Assembly (NCBI GenBank): GCA_964476375.1
Contig: CAYYZW010000169.1
Location: 1-16,087 of the forward strand
Source of the DNA: SAT2750 sp964476375
GTDB lineage: Bacteria > Planctomycetota > Planctomycetia > Pirellulales > Pirellulaceae
DNA: 16,087 bases
Direction: 5' to 3'
A model generated the notes under the pieces. It saw only the letters and a program-made list of their open reading frames with translations, searched no databases and had not been told where the DNA came from. Below are positions 7,781-14,615 of the stretch, piece by piece (the stretch's first letter is position 1; each line of letters opens with the position of its first letter). A program made the position numbers and the translations under genes.

Positions 7781-8662
7781 CTAGCGGTGATCCAGTCGCA
7801 GGGGATTGGTAATCGTGTTATCGGCCTGCTTATCGAAACGCTGGGAATAACGGTGGATGGGATTCTGGTTGGCCGCAACATGAGCCTCGCCCGGACCATG
7901 GCAGGCCTCACAGGCGATACCAAATTCCGCCAGGTGGGTGTCCATGACCACCCCACCCTGATCATGGATCCGTGGCCTGGGATTCGTGACATGGCATTTC
8001 AGGCAGGTGTGATTCCAGAGTCCCACGTTGGTCAGCTGAGAATGCGTTAACCCCTTCGACTCGGGATGGAGAAAGGAGGCATCACTCGAAATCCAGCGCT
8101 GCTCTTCGCGCAGGTAGACGAAAGGAAAATGTCCCAGCATACGGCCGTTCCCGGTACTGAACCAGTAAACCTGCATGTGGTGGAAACCGGTGGTCATGAC
8201 GACCGGCCGGTTCACGACCCGGCCCACATCATCCAGCAAGGTAACCATGAACGTGTCCCCGTCTCGCCTGACCCCAAAGGTGTGCCCATCCCGCTCCAGG
8301 AACCTGCCATCAAATTCACCGATCACCGTCTCGGGAGTCGCCACCTGCGTCATCGTACGGTGATAGGATGCCTGCCAGGTCTCATACTGCCGCTGATGGC
8401 AGCTGCGGCAGTTTTGTGAGCTCACGAAACCACCCGCCTGGACCTCCACAGGCCGATCTTCTGGTCGGGGACGAGGATCGGCCTGGTTGAAGGACCAGCT
8501 GACCAGGACCGTGCTCACGAGGATCAGGCACCAGATCGACAGTGACCCACGAGACACCGCAGCGAACCGGGAGCGGCTTCGGGCATACCGGATCGCAAGT
8601 CCTGTTCCGGCACCCAGCAGGAGCAGGACAAGCAGGTAAGGAAAGGAAATATTGAAGTGCAT
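7781..8662 (-). CDS. N-terminal fragment of interrupted octahaem cytochrome
   Basis: This 293-residue open part runs from the ATG at 8662 to the TAG at 7781-7783. It holds the two membrane helices (about 8-24 and 41-57) and three haem sites (CRSCH, CLKCH, CEACH). If translation stops at the TAG, the product would be a membrane-anchored trihaem protein ending at LRLDHR. The ribosome site upstream of the ATG is weak. The 146-base gap upstream contains an inverted repeat and a good -35-like hexamer, so transcription of the operon may begin there. Confidence 0.75.
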   Translation of the reverse strand: MHFNISFPYLLVLLLLGAGTGLAIRYARSRSRFAAVSRGSLSIWCLILVSTVLVSWSFNQADPRPRPEDRPVEVQAGGFVSSQNCRSCHQRQYETWQASYHRTMTQVATPETVIGEFDGRFLERDGHTFGVRRDGDTFMVTLLDDVGRVVNRPVVMTTGFHHMQVYWFSTGNGRMLGHFPFVYLREEQRWISSDASFLHPESKGLTHSQLTNVGLWNHTCLKCHVTNPRPRIHDQGGVVMDTHLAEFGIACEACHGPGEAHVAANQNPIHRYSQRFDKQADNTITNPLRLDHR

Positions 8663-8733
8663 GGAGATGGAATTACCGCGCGCATGCGATACAAATCAGT
8701 TTCATGAGGAACGTGCCTGTTTCGGTGGAACCC

Positions 8734-8755
8734 CTCCCCTCGTTTTCAAGGGGAG
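8734..8755. promoter_or_regulatory. Perfect inverted repeat upstream of the cytochrome operon
   Basis: CTCCCCT (8734-8740) and AGGGGAG (8749-8755) form a perfect 7-bp stem with an 8-base loop, in the 146-base gap between the RraA-like gene and the cytochrome operon (both on the minus strand). No T-run follows, so it is a poor intrinsic terminator. On the minus strand a consensus TTGACA lies at 8770-8765. At 17-base spacing the -10 position reads GAAAAC, a poor match that falls inside the repeat. The repeat could be an operator or a transcript-end hairpin, and sequence alone cannot decide. Confidence 0.4.
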
Positions 8756-8808
8756 TCATCTACCTGTCAAGAATTTACGGCAAAAGCGACCGGAACGTCC
8801 ACGCCGAA

Positions 8809-9570
8809 TCAGGCCCGACTGACACGTGACTTGAGTTCAGCCACCACCTCGCTAAATTGCTCCCGCCGTCGGGAAAACTCCTCGCGGTCCTTTTCCCCCG
8901 GTGCTTTCACGTATTCCAGCATGATCTCCTCGGCCGCGATAAAGTCATCGGCAATGTCCGCAACCTCCCCGGCAATATCGAGAGGAATATTTGTGACCCC
9001 GTTGGCATCTCCATGCAGCAGGTCTGCCTGGTCGACCATCAGGCCCCCCACACGAACCGGCAGCCCAAGATGAAGCATGTGGCAGTAGGCATGGGAACAG
9101 ATTGTTGAGCCGGTAAAGACCGGGTACTGCAGCGCCCGCACCTGCTCCAGGTCCCGCCCCCCCCCGTTGGTCACCAGGCCGACTGACCCGTAGGCCTTGT
9201 AGGTGCTACACATCACCTCCCCGAAAACCGCGGCCACCGCCGGATCATCAATGTCCTCGAAAACGACGACCGAGGGCCCAGGCAGCTGCTCGAACATCTC
9301 CAGCTGCGCCTGGATGCTGCCGTATGCATCCCCGCCAGCCGGCGGAGCATCTGAACGAAAACAGGCGGTAGCGGCAAAGCCCACCATGGGGGCAAACTCG
9401 GGAAAGTTGCTCTGGACACGGTGATCCATGTAACCCTCGTTCCTTGGACGCACATCGAACAGCTCGATGACGTTACAGATCGTGGGAGTATCAAACTGGG
9501 CGAGCTTGTCGAGCGTCTGCTGGGAGATAGTCATCGGGCGATGCCTGTATAGGGAGTCAGAAGAAGTCAT
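8809..9570 (-). CDS. RraA-family protein (HMG/CHA aldolase-like)
   Basis: The product is 253 residues and belongs to the RraA/4-hydroxy-4-methyl-2-oxoglutarate aldolase fold. Visible family marks are FDTPTICNVIE (26-36), FGEVMCSTYKAYGSVGLVTN (116-135), GGGRD (136-140) with the metal- and substrate-linked Arg139 and Asp140, and the DLLHGDANGVTNIP stretch (183-196), which corresponds to the usual D-x-GDxDGV-x-x-P. Family members are either divalent-metal aldolases/decarboxylases or RNase E regulators. The R-D pair makes an enzyme plausible, but the substrate cannot be told. The ATG at 9570 gives an extra 12-residue N-terminus, and the internal ATG at 9534 (MTISQQT) is an equally good start. The start is divergent from the NHL gene. 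The next gene downstream on this strand is the cytochrome operon, 146 bases away and probably separate. Confidence 0.88.
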   Translation of the reverse strand: MTSSDSLYRHRPMTISQQTLDKLAQFDTPTICNVIELFDVRPRNEGYMDHRVQSNFPEFAPMVGFAATACFRSDAPPAGGDAYGSIQAQLEMFEQLPGPSVVVFEDIDDPAVAAVFGEVMCSTYKAYGSVGLVTNGGGRDLEQVRALQYPVFTGSTICSHAYCHMLHLGLPVRVGGLMVDQADLLHGDANGVTNIPLDIAGEVADIADDFIAAEEIMLEYVKAPGEKDREEFSRRREQFSEVVAELKSRVSRA

Positions 9571-9643
9571 TACCGGTCGAGTCAGACAGCGTACCAGCAG
9601 CCAGCGGGCGGCTCAAGCCATCGCCCGGGTCCCCCCGGTGGCT

Positions 9644-9674
9644 TTCCCATTCGCGCCGCACGAGCCGCTATAAT
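9644..9674 (+). promoter_or_regulatory. Possible sigma-70-type promoter for the NHL gene
   Basis: A perfect TATAAT lies at 9669-9674, about 38 bases before the ATG at 9712, in the divergent gap between the RraA-like and NHL genes. The best -35 candidate is TTCCCA at 9644-9649 (4 of 6 matches), with a long 19-base spacer. The -10 element is good and the -35 is weak. Confidence 0.4.
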
Positions 9675-9711
9675 CAGGGTCCTCCCGGTTACCAGCAAAG
9701 TGGAGATCCCG

Positions 9712-10803
9712 ATGATGCGAGGCTACCTGAAACTCCTCCCCTGCCTGCTTCTTGTAAGCCATGCCGCACTGCAGGCGGGAACGATCGACACGGTAATCGG
9801 AACGGGCAAAGCGGATAACAACGGCCGCCAGGGCCCTGCCCGGGCGGTCAACGTGGGGCAGCCGTTTGGCGTGGAACTGGGACCCCGGGGAGGACTTTTC
9901 GTCACCGAGGTTCAGAACCACCGCATCGTGAGACTGGACCTGGAGACCAGGAAAGTGACGACCGTGGCCGGCAATGGAGAGGCAGGCTATTCCGGGGATG
10001 GTGGCCCGGCCACCGCCGCCAGGTTGAACGAACCCTATGAAGTCCGCTTCGACCGTGAGGGCAACATGTTCTTCGTGGAAATGAAAAACCACCTTGTCCG
10101 CCGTGTCGATGCCCAAAGCGGGGTGATCTCCACGGTGGCCGGAAACGGAATCGCCGGGTACGGCGGCGACGGGGGGCCCGCCGTCAAGGCCCAGTTGCGT
10201 GTGCCACACAGTATTGCCCTAGACGAAAAGAAAGGGCTTTACATCGCCGACATCGGCAACCACCGGATCCGCAAGGTCGACCTGGTGAGCGGGCAGATCA
10301 GCTCGATTGCCGGGAGCCCTGAAAAAGCTCTTCCACGCGAGGGGCAACGGGCACGGGGAAACCCGATTCTCGGACCACGGGCACTCTGTTTTCACCAGGG
10401 CACGCTCTGGATTGCCCTTCGAGAAGGACACAGTGTCTGGAAACTACCACTGGCCGAGGGAACCCTGCAGCATGTGGCCGGCGACGGCACAAAGGGATTC
10501 TCCGGGGACGGCGGCTCGGCCCGTACTGCCCGCTTCAACGGCCCCAAGGGCATCTGCGTGGGGCCGAAAGGACTTGTCTACGTGGTGGATACGGAAAACC
10601 AGGTAATCCGGCGGATCGACCCGGGAAGGGACGGTATCGAGACCGTCGCCGGAAGCGGCCCACAGCAGCGTGGGGGTGGCGGGGACGGAGGTCCAGCCGA
10701 CCAGGCCCAGCTCGACCGTCCTCATGGCATCTGCGTCGGACCTGACGGCACGATTTATATTGGCGACACTTTAAACCACCGGGTTCGAAGGGTAAAACCA
10801 TGA
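9712..10803 (+). CDS. Exported NHL-repeat beta-propeller protein
   Basis: The product is 363 residues. A Sec signal peptide covers about residues 1-22, with cleavage likely after LQA. The mature chain consists of NHL-type repeats. The motif AGNG-x-x-GYSGDGGPA-x-x-A-x-L recurs at about 86-105 and 143-162, and in looser form at 255-274 and 312-334, with a degenerate copy at 29-47. Each is followed by a strand pattern such as GNHRIRKVDL or LNHRVRRVKP. This predicts a propeller of five or six blades outside the cytoplasm, used for binding proteins or sugars. No catalytic domain is fused to it. The ATG at 9712 is preferred over the GTG at 9700 because GGAG sits 6 bases upstream. A TATAAT box lies before it, and an exported Gfo/Idh/MocA gene follows after 56 bases on the same strand. 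The ligand is unknown. Confidence 0.88.
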   Translation: MMRGYLKLLPCLLLVSHAALQAGTIDTVIGTGKADNNGRQGPARAVNVGQPFGVELGPRGGLFVTEVQNHRIVRLDLETRKVTTVAGNGEAGYSGDGGPATAARLNEPYEVRFDREGNMFFVEMKNHLVRRVDAQSGVISTVAGNGIAGYGGDGGPAVKAQLRVPHSIALDEKKGLYIADIGNHRIRKVDLVSGQISSIAGSPEKALPREGQRARGNPILGPRALCFHQGTLWIALREGHSVWKLPLAEGTLQHVAGDGTKGFSGDGGSARTARFNGPKGICVGPKGLVYVVDTENQVIRRIDPGRDGIETVAGSGPQQRGGGGDGGPADQAQLDRPHGICVGPDGTIYIGDTLNHRVRRVKP

Positions 10804-10859
10804 CAGGCCCTGCAATGCATCTCCATCCCGTTTGAACTGAATCCAGAAAGGCATATGCC

Positions 10860-11885
10860 ATGTACCGGATCTTTCGCTCTCTGCTCGTCGTTGCGATCAC
10901 AAGCCTGTTGCTTCCCGGGGGAATATCCGCCCAGGAGACATCCCAGCGAGTTGGCATGATTGGCCTGGATACCTCCCACAGCATCGCCTTTGCCCGGCTG
11001 CTCAACGCCGACGATCCCCCGCCGGAACTGGCCGGGTACCGTGTCGTGGTTGCCTGTCCACAGGGAAGTGCGGATATCGAATCGAGCACAAGCCGAATCC
11101 CCAAGTACACCGAGCAGATCAAGGAACTGGGAGTCAAGGTTGTTGATTCGGTCGCGGCGGTGGTTGCCGAATGTGATGTCGTGCTGCTGGAGACCAACGA
11201 CGGGCGACCTCACCTGGAACAGGTACTCGAGGTTTTCCAGGCTGGTAAACCGGTCTTTATCGACAAACCGATCGCCGGCTCCCTGGCCGATACCCTGGCC
11301 ATCTTCCAGGCGGCGGAAAAGTACAAGGTTCCTGTTTTCTCGTCCTCCTCGCTCCGTTTCTCCAAGGGAGCCCAGGCCATTCGCAACGGATCCATGGGCA
11401 CGATCTCGGGAGCCGACACCTACAGCCCCTGTTCGCTGGAAAAGACCCACCCGGACCTTTACTGGTATGGCATCCACGGCGTGGAGACACTTTTTACCGT
11501 CATGGGTGCGGGGTGCCAGACAGTGACACGCATCTCCACGCCCAATACCGATATTGCCGTGGGCCACTGGAAGGACGGCCGCGTGGGAACCTTCCGTGGA
11601 TCCCGCAGTTACAGTACTGGATATGGGGGAACGGTGTTTGCAGAAAAAGGCCCGCAGCCGATCGGTGGTTATGACGGCTACCAGCCGCTGGTCGTGGAAA
11701 TCGTCAAGTTCTACCGCACCGGCAAGCCTCCCGTCTCTGCCGAGGAGACCATTGATATCTATGCCTTCATGGAAGCAGCGGATGAAAGCAAGCGCCGGGG
11801 CGGGGGGCCAGTGACGCTGGAGGACGTTATCCGCACGGCCACACCACTGGCGGCCAAACGACTCAAACAACTGGATCGCAAGTAA
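10860..11885 (+). CDS. Exported Gfo/Idh/MocA-family oxidoreductase
   Basis: The product is 341 residues. A Sec signal peptide occupies about residues 1-24 (cleavage near ISA-QE), so the protein should leave the cytoplasm, which is unusual for an NAD(P)-dependent family but common in Planctomycetota. The nucleotide-binding segment is RVGMIGLDTSHS (30-41), an atypical version of the glycine-rich motif. VFIDKPIAG (132-140) corresponds to the EKP motif, with aspartate in place of glutamate. A histidine in YGIHGVE (203-209) may be the catalytic one. The substrate, probably a sugar or cyclitol, cannot be predicted. The ribosome site AAAGG lies 8 bases before the ATG. It follows the NHL gene and precedes a lipoprotein gene, suggesting a three-gene envelope operon. 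The divergent cofactor motif leaves open a non-enzymatic role. Confidence 0.88.
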   Translation: MYRIFRSLLVVAITSLLLPGGISAQETSQRVGMIGLDTSHSIAFARLLNADDPPPELAGYRVVVACPQGSADIESSTSRIPKYTEQIKELGVKVVDSVAAVVAECDVVLLETNDGRPHLEQVLEVFQAGKPVFIDKPIAGSLADTLAIFQAAEKYKVPVFSSSSLRFSKGAQAIRNGSMGTISGADTYSPCSLEKTHPDLYWYGIHGVETLFTVMGAGCQTVTRISTPNTDIAVGHWKDGRVGTFRGSRSYSTGYGGTVFAEKGPQPIGGYDGYQPLVVEIVKFYRTGKPPVSAEETIDIYAFMEAADESKRRGGGPVTLEDVIRTATPLAAKRLKQLDRK

Positions 11886-11919
11886 CGGCTGCGGACTGCA
11901 ACAAGGATATCGACCAGGC

Positions 11920-12429
11920 ATGTTTCTTGGACGACATAGAAAGCAGGCCCCGGTTCTGCTGCTCCTCGCCATGCTTGTCCTGGCCGGATGCCCGGCGCGG
12001 GAGGAGAAACTCGGGAAGAAACTTGTTGGCAGCTGGCAGGGATCAGTCAGGGTCAATGCAAAGAAGCTCGAGCCGGCTCTGACCGGTGTCGACGGGGAGG
12101 TCCAACTGGAAACCCTCGTGGAGACCCTCGAGGCGGTCCAGATCAAACTGGTATTCCTTGCCGATGGCCGGGTCGAGGTGACCTCCTCCACTGTCGATGG
12201 GAAAACCCCGGAAGAGACCGGCCAGGGAACCTGGAGAGTACTCTCGGCGGACGAGTATTCACTGGAGCTGGAGATGCTGCTGGAGGATCCCCTTGGGGAA
12301 GACAGGGAAAATCGACAGTTGCGGACGGTCCAGTTTTCCGACGAGGCCCACTTCCGCATCATCACTGGCCCCCCCGGGGCCGAGGATGCCATTGTGCAGC
12401 AATACGAACGGCAGGTTCTCAGCGAATAA
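11920..12429 (+). CDS. Putative lipoprotein, function unknown
   Basis: The product is 169 residues. A hydrophobic leader ends in the lipobox LAGC (21-24), so Cys24 should be lipidated and the protein held in a membrane. The mature part begins EEKLGKKLVGSWQG and continues with FLADGRVEVTSST and GTWRVLSADEYSLELEM. This is a small beta-barrel-like pattern, as in lipocalin-like domains that start with a GxW motif. No family is firmly recognised. AAGGAT upstream can act as the ribosome site. The last 11 bases overlap the 3' end of the convergent Gfo/Idh/MocA gene. It lies 34 bases after the exported Gfo/Idh/MocA gene on the same strand. Confidence 0.82.
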   Translation: MFLGRHRKQAPVLLLLAMLVLAGCPAREEKLGKKLVGSWQGSVRVNAKKLEPALTGVDGEVQLETLVETLEAVQIKLVFLADGRVEVTSSTVDGKTPEETGQGTWRVLSADEYSLELEMLLEDPLGEDRENRQLRTVQFSDEAHFRIITGPPGAEDAIVQQYERQVLSE

Positions 12430-13741
12430 GGCCGGGCAGTTCCCACCCCGACCGTCTTTGCCGACCGAGCAGATGGTTCAATGACGGCTCGTTGACAATC
12501 CGTCCCTCTTGGCGGTCCCAGTGAACTGCCTGACCGGAGCGGATGGAGATATTTCCCAGCAAGCAGATCTCCGTCAGTCGAGCAGCGTAACCGAAATCGC
12601 ACGCTGTCTGCCGGCCCAGGTGACAGGCCTCGATCCATTGCTGCCGGTGACCGGGCAGGTCCGGAAGATCGTCGGAGGGACTCCCCGGATTCCCCATCAG
12701 CCGGGGCATGCGGCCATAATCCGGAATGAACATCCGTGCACGTTCACCGTAGAGCATCACGCCGTTGGCTGGCAGGCGACCCTCGATCTCGACCGGTGGT
12801 TTTTCGCCACCGTCATACCAGGAGAGTTCCAGGGGGGTCTCCTGCCGATGAACCTGGTCGAACGTCATCCGCACGATACTGCTGGCCGGAAAGGTCCAGC
12901 GGTTGGCGGGGGACGATTGCGAACTCACCTCTCGCGGAGCGGAAAGGGCCAGGCCGGAGACAACGGGGTCCAGCAGGTGCGGCCCCATGTCTCCCAGCGT
13001 TCCACTTCCAAAATCCCACCATCCTCGCCAGGCGAGGGGGTGATAGGCCGGGTGGTACCGCCGGACCGCGGCCGGTCCCAGCCAGAGATCCCACTCCAGC
13101 CCGGCTGGTGTTCTGCCACCACCGCGGGGACGGTGTATCCCCTGGGGCCAGAGCGGACGGTTGGTCCAGGCGATAACACGGTCCACCGGGCCCAGGCTCC
13201 CTGCCTGCAGCCACTGAACTGCCAGCCGGTAGCCACGGCGACTGTGGTGCTGGTTGCCTAGCTGGGTGATGACCCCGGCCTGGAGGGCCATTTTCTTCAT
13301 CAACCTGGTTTCCTCGATATTGTGGGCCAGGGGTTTTTCACAGTAGACATGCAGCCCCTTCTCCATCGCCCCCATGGCACAGCCGGCATGCTGGTGGTCA
13401 GGAGTACTTATCACGACAGCATCCAGGTCCGGGTGCTGGAGCATCTCCCGCCAGTCGCGGTAATGTCGGGCGGAGGAAAATTCCTGGCGGGTCCGCTGCA
13501 GGTAACCGGCATCGACATCACAGACAGCCACCACCGCCTGGTGCTTCATCGCCGCCAGGTTACTGGCGCCATGGTTGCCCACGCCCACCACCCCGATATT
13601 CAATTTCTCCATCGCCACCGGTTCGGCCAGCGCGTTCCGCATTCCCGGGGAACAAAAAAAGGGAGCGACAAAGAAACCTCCCAGTCGCCGCAGGATCCGC
13701 CGGCGGGCAACAACTGTCAGGTTTTCGGGGGGACGTGCCAT
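12419..13741 (-). CDS. Gfo/Idh/MocA-family oxidoreductase with possible twin-arginine leader
   Basis: The product is 440 residues. The N-terminus carries RRRILRRLGGFFVAPFF (13-29), a twin-arginine-like leader without a strong consensus, so export by Tat is plausible but not certain. The Rossmann motif is IGVVGVGNHG (49-58). Acidic DVDAGY (75-80) ends the second strand. VVISTPDHQHAG (109-120) and YCEKPLAHN (133-141), with the catalytic-region EKP, are classic for the family. The planctomycete-type C-terminal half contains WDLWLGP and WRGWWDFGSGTLGDMGPH, with a histidine that often serves in catalysis. The open frame runs further upstream, but homology begins only after the ATG at 13741. The substrate is unknown. 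It is divergent from rsmG across about 109 bases and convergent with the lipoprotein gene. Confidence 0.9.
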   Translation of the reverse strand: MARPPENLTVVARRRILRRLGGFFVAPFFCSPGMRNALAEPVAMEKLNIGVVGVGNHGASNLAAMKHQAVVAVCDVDAGYLQRTRQEFSSARHYRDWREMLQHPDLDAVVISTPDHQHAGCAMGAMEKGLHVYCEKPLAHNIEETRLMKKMALQAGVITQLGNQHHSRRGYRLAVQWLQAGSLGPVDRVIAWTNRPLWPQGIHRPRGGGRTPAGLEWDLWLGPAAVRRYHPAYHPLAWRGWWDFGSGTLGDMGPHLLDPVVSGLALSAPREVSSQSSPANRWTFPASSIVRMTFDQVHRQETPLELSWYDGGEKPPVEIEGRLPANGVMLYGERARMFIPDYGRMPRLMGNPGSPSDDLPDLPGHRQQWIEACHLGRQTACDFGYAARLTEICLLGNISIRSGQAVHWDRQEGRIVNEPSLNHLLGRQRRSGWELPGLIR

Positions 13742-13850
13742 GGCAGGGGGTGTGGGAGAGATCCGTGGTTTGCTGCTAGGATTGTACCTTGGCCACCAGA
13801 AAAGCACGCTGGACATTTCCCGCACTTTCCACTCACCCCCTCCAGTCCCG

Positions 13851-14504
13851 ATGCCATCACTTTCCGAAAATATCATCCAGTACCAGCTGGAGGGAATCAC
13901 GCCACCGATGCAACAGCAGCTGGAGCAGTACTGCCAGGTTCTCTGGAGTCGCAACAAGCACCTCAACCTCACCCGGCATACCGACTACGAGAAGTTCGTC
14001 AGCCGGGACCTGCTCGACAGCCTCCAGCTTTCCGCCCTTATCCCAGCCGGCCAGGAAGTGCTCGATGTTGGCAGCGGGGGAGGCGTGCCAGGAATCGTGC
14101 TCTCCATCCTGCGGCCAGACCTGGAAATCACGCTCGCCGAATCGGTGACCAAGAAAGCCGAGGCACTGAACCAGATCATCGAGAAGCTGGGACTTCCCAT
14201 CCCGGTCCATAATAGCCGGGCCGAATCGCTTCTGGAGGATCTCCGTTTTGACCTGCTTGTCTCCCGGGCGGTGGGACCGCTCTGGAAGATCTGCCACTGG
14301 TTCCAGTCATCCTGGCACGAGTTCCAGTGCATGCTGGCAATCAAGGGGCCACGCTGGATCGAGGAACGTACCGAGGCACGCCAGCGGGGCCTGCTGGCAG
14401 AAGTCCAGCTACGCAAGGCTGCACATTATCCCATGCCAGGCACCGAATCGGAAAGCGTGATCCTCAAGATCTGGCCGGCCGGCCGGGAAGAACCGCTGCT
14501 TTAA
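13851..14504 (+). CDS. rsmG: 16S rRNA (guanine527-N7)-methyltransferase RsmG
   Basis: Cytoplasmic SAM-dependent enzyme that methylates N7 of G527 in 16S rRNA, also known as GidB. The product is 217 residues, close to the usual 200-240. Visible motifs are NKHLNLT (35-41), DLLDSL (53-58), the SAM-binding VLDVGSGGGVPGIVLSI (70-86), an acidic residue after strand 2 (LAES, 95-98), and LLVSRA (135-140), the family's conserved SRA motif. The ATG at 13851 is chosen because similarity begins here. The open frame extends upstream to 13575, but that part lies opposite the neighbouring gene and shows no family similarity. The ribosome site is weak. Neither gidA (mnmG) nor parAB, its classic neighbours, is in the window. 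cysD follows after 111 bases with its own promoter-like sequence. Confidence 0.93.
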   Translation: MPSLSENIIQYQLEGITPPMQQQLEQYCQVLWSRNKHLNLTRHTDYEKFVSRDLLDSLQLSALIPAGQEVLDVGSGGGVPGIVLSILRPDLEITLAESVTKKAEALNQIIEKLGLPIPVHNSRAESLLEDLRFDLLVSRAVGPLWKICHWFQSSWHEFQCMLAIKGPRWIEERTEARQRGLLAEVQLRKAAHYPMPGTESESVILKIWPAGREEPLL

Positions 14505-14538
14505 ACAAAAGCCCCTGCAGCATGAAAGAGCGGACTCA

Positions 14539-14567
14539 TTGTCCAGGAAACAACGGCAATTTATACT
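14539..14567 (+). promoter_or_regulatory. Possible sigma-70-type promoter for cysDN
   Basis: TTGTCC (14539-14544) and TATACT (14562-14567) are separated by exactly 17 bases, matching 4 of 6 and 5 of 6 consensus positions. The ATG of cysD lies 48 bases beyond the -10 element, in a 111-base gap after rsmG. The surrounding sequence is more AT-rich than the genes. No obvious hairpin or riboswitch is seen in the leader. Confidence 0.5.
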
Positions 14568-14615
14568 TCAGGATTCCTCCCTTCATTAAACAGGCCCCCT
14601 ACACCTCCCCGATCC

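Larger units (their letters stand above)
6689..8662 (-). pseudogene. Octahaem c-type cytochrome paralogue interrupted by one in-frame TAG
   Basis: This is one reading frame of 658 codons including the final stop, broken only by TAG at 7781-7783 (codon 294). It aligns along its whole length with the intact neighbour (about 651 residues). Both have two N-terminal hydrophobic helices, the YHRTMTQ and ATPETVIG stretch, the MTTG-HHMQVYWFS stretch, eight haem sites in the same order, the GDAGQRALMAW segment and an RRVNL-E terminus. Haem motifs are CRSCH 85-89, CLKCH 220-224, CEACH 251-255, CGICH 299-303, CLSCH 390-394, CLQCH 424-428, CYNCH 453-457 and CNICH 491-495. The stop lies five codons before the fourth haem. 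The paralogue has CTC (Leu) there. Apart from this codon there is no decay, so it may be a recent nonsense mutation, a sequence error or readthrough. Confidence 0.85.

Noticed and set aside
7781..7783. TAG read as pyrrolysine or another recoded amino acid
   Set aside because: TAG ends other genes here normally, and the paralogue has a plain leucine at this place. No recoding signal is visible, so mutation or error is simpler.
9712..10803. Repeated GDGGPA-coding stretches as a DNA repeat or CRISPR-like array
   Set aside because: The copies are spaced irregularly, differ at the DNA level and follow the reading frame. They are protein repeats of a propeller.
10755..12638. Long minus-strand open frame of 627 codons
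   Set aside because: It lies opposite the well-supported Gfo/Idh/MocA and lipoprotein genes, and its translation is low-complexity, rich in S, R and G, with no recognisable domain. It is a shadow caused by high GC.
13575..13850. Upstream extension of rsmG
   Set aside because: RsmG similarity starts at 13851, and the extension covers the 5' part of the divergent gene.
13742..13972. Upstream extension of the minus-strand Gfo/Idh/MocA gene
   Set aside because: The extra residues show no family similarity and run into the rsmG coding region. The ATG at 13741 gives a sensible leader.
12509..14212. Plus-strand open frames of 250 and 296 codons
   Set aside because: They are antisense to the Gfo/Idh/MocA gene and overlap rsmG in another frame, with no domain-like sequence.
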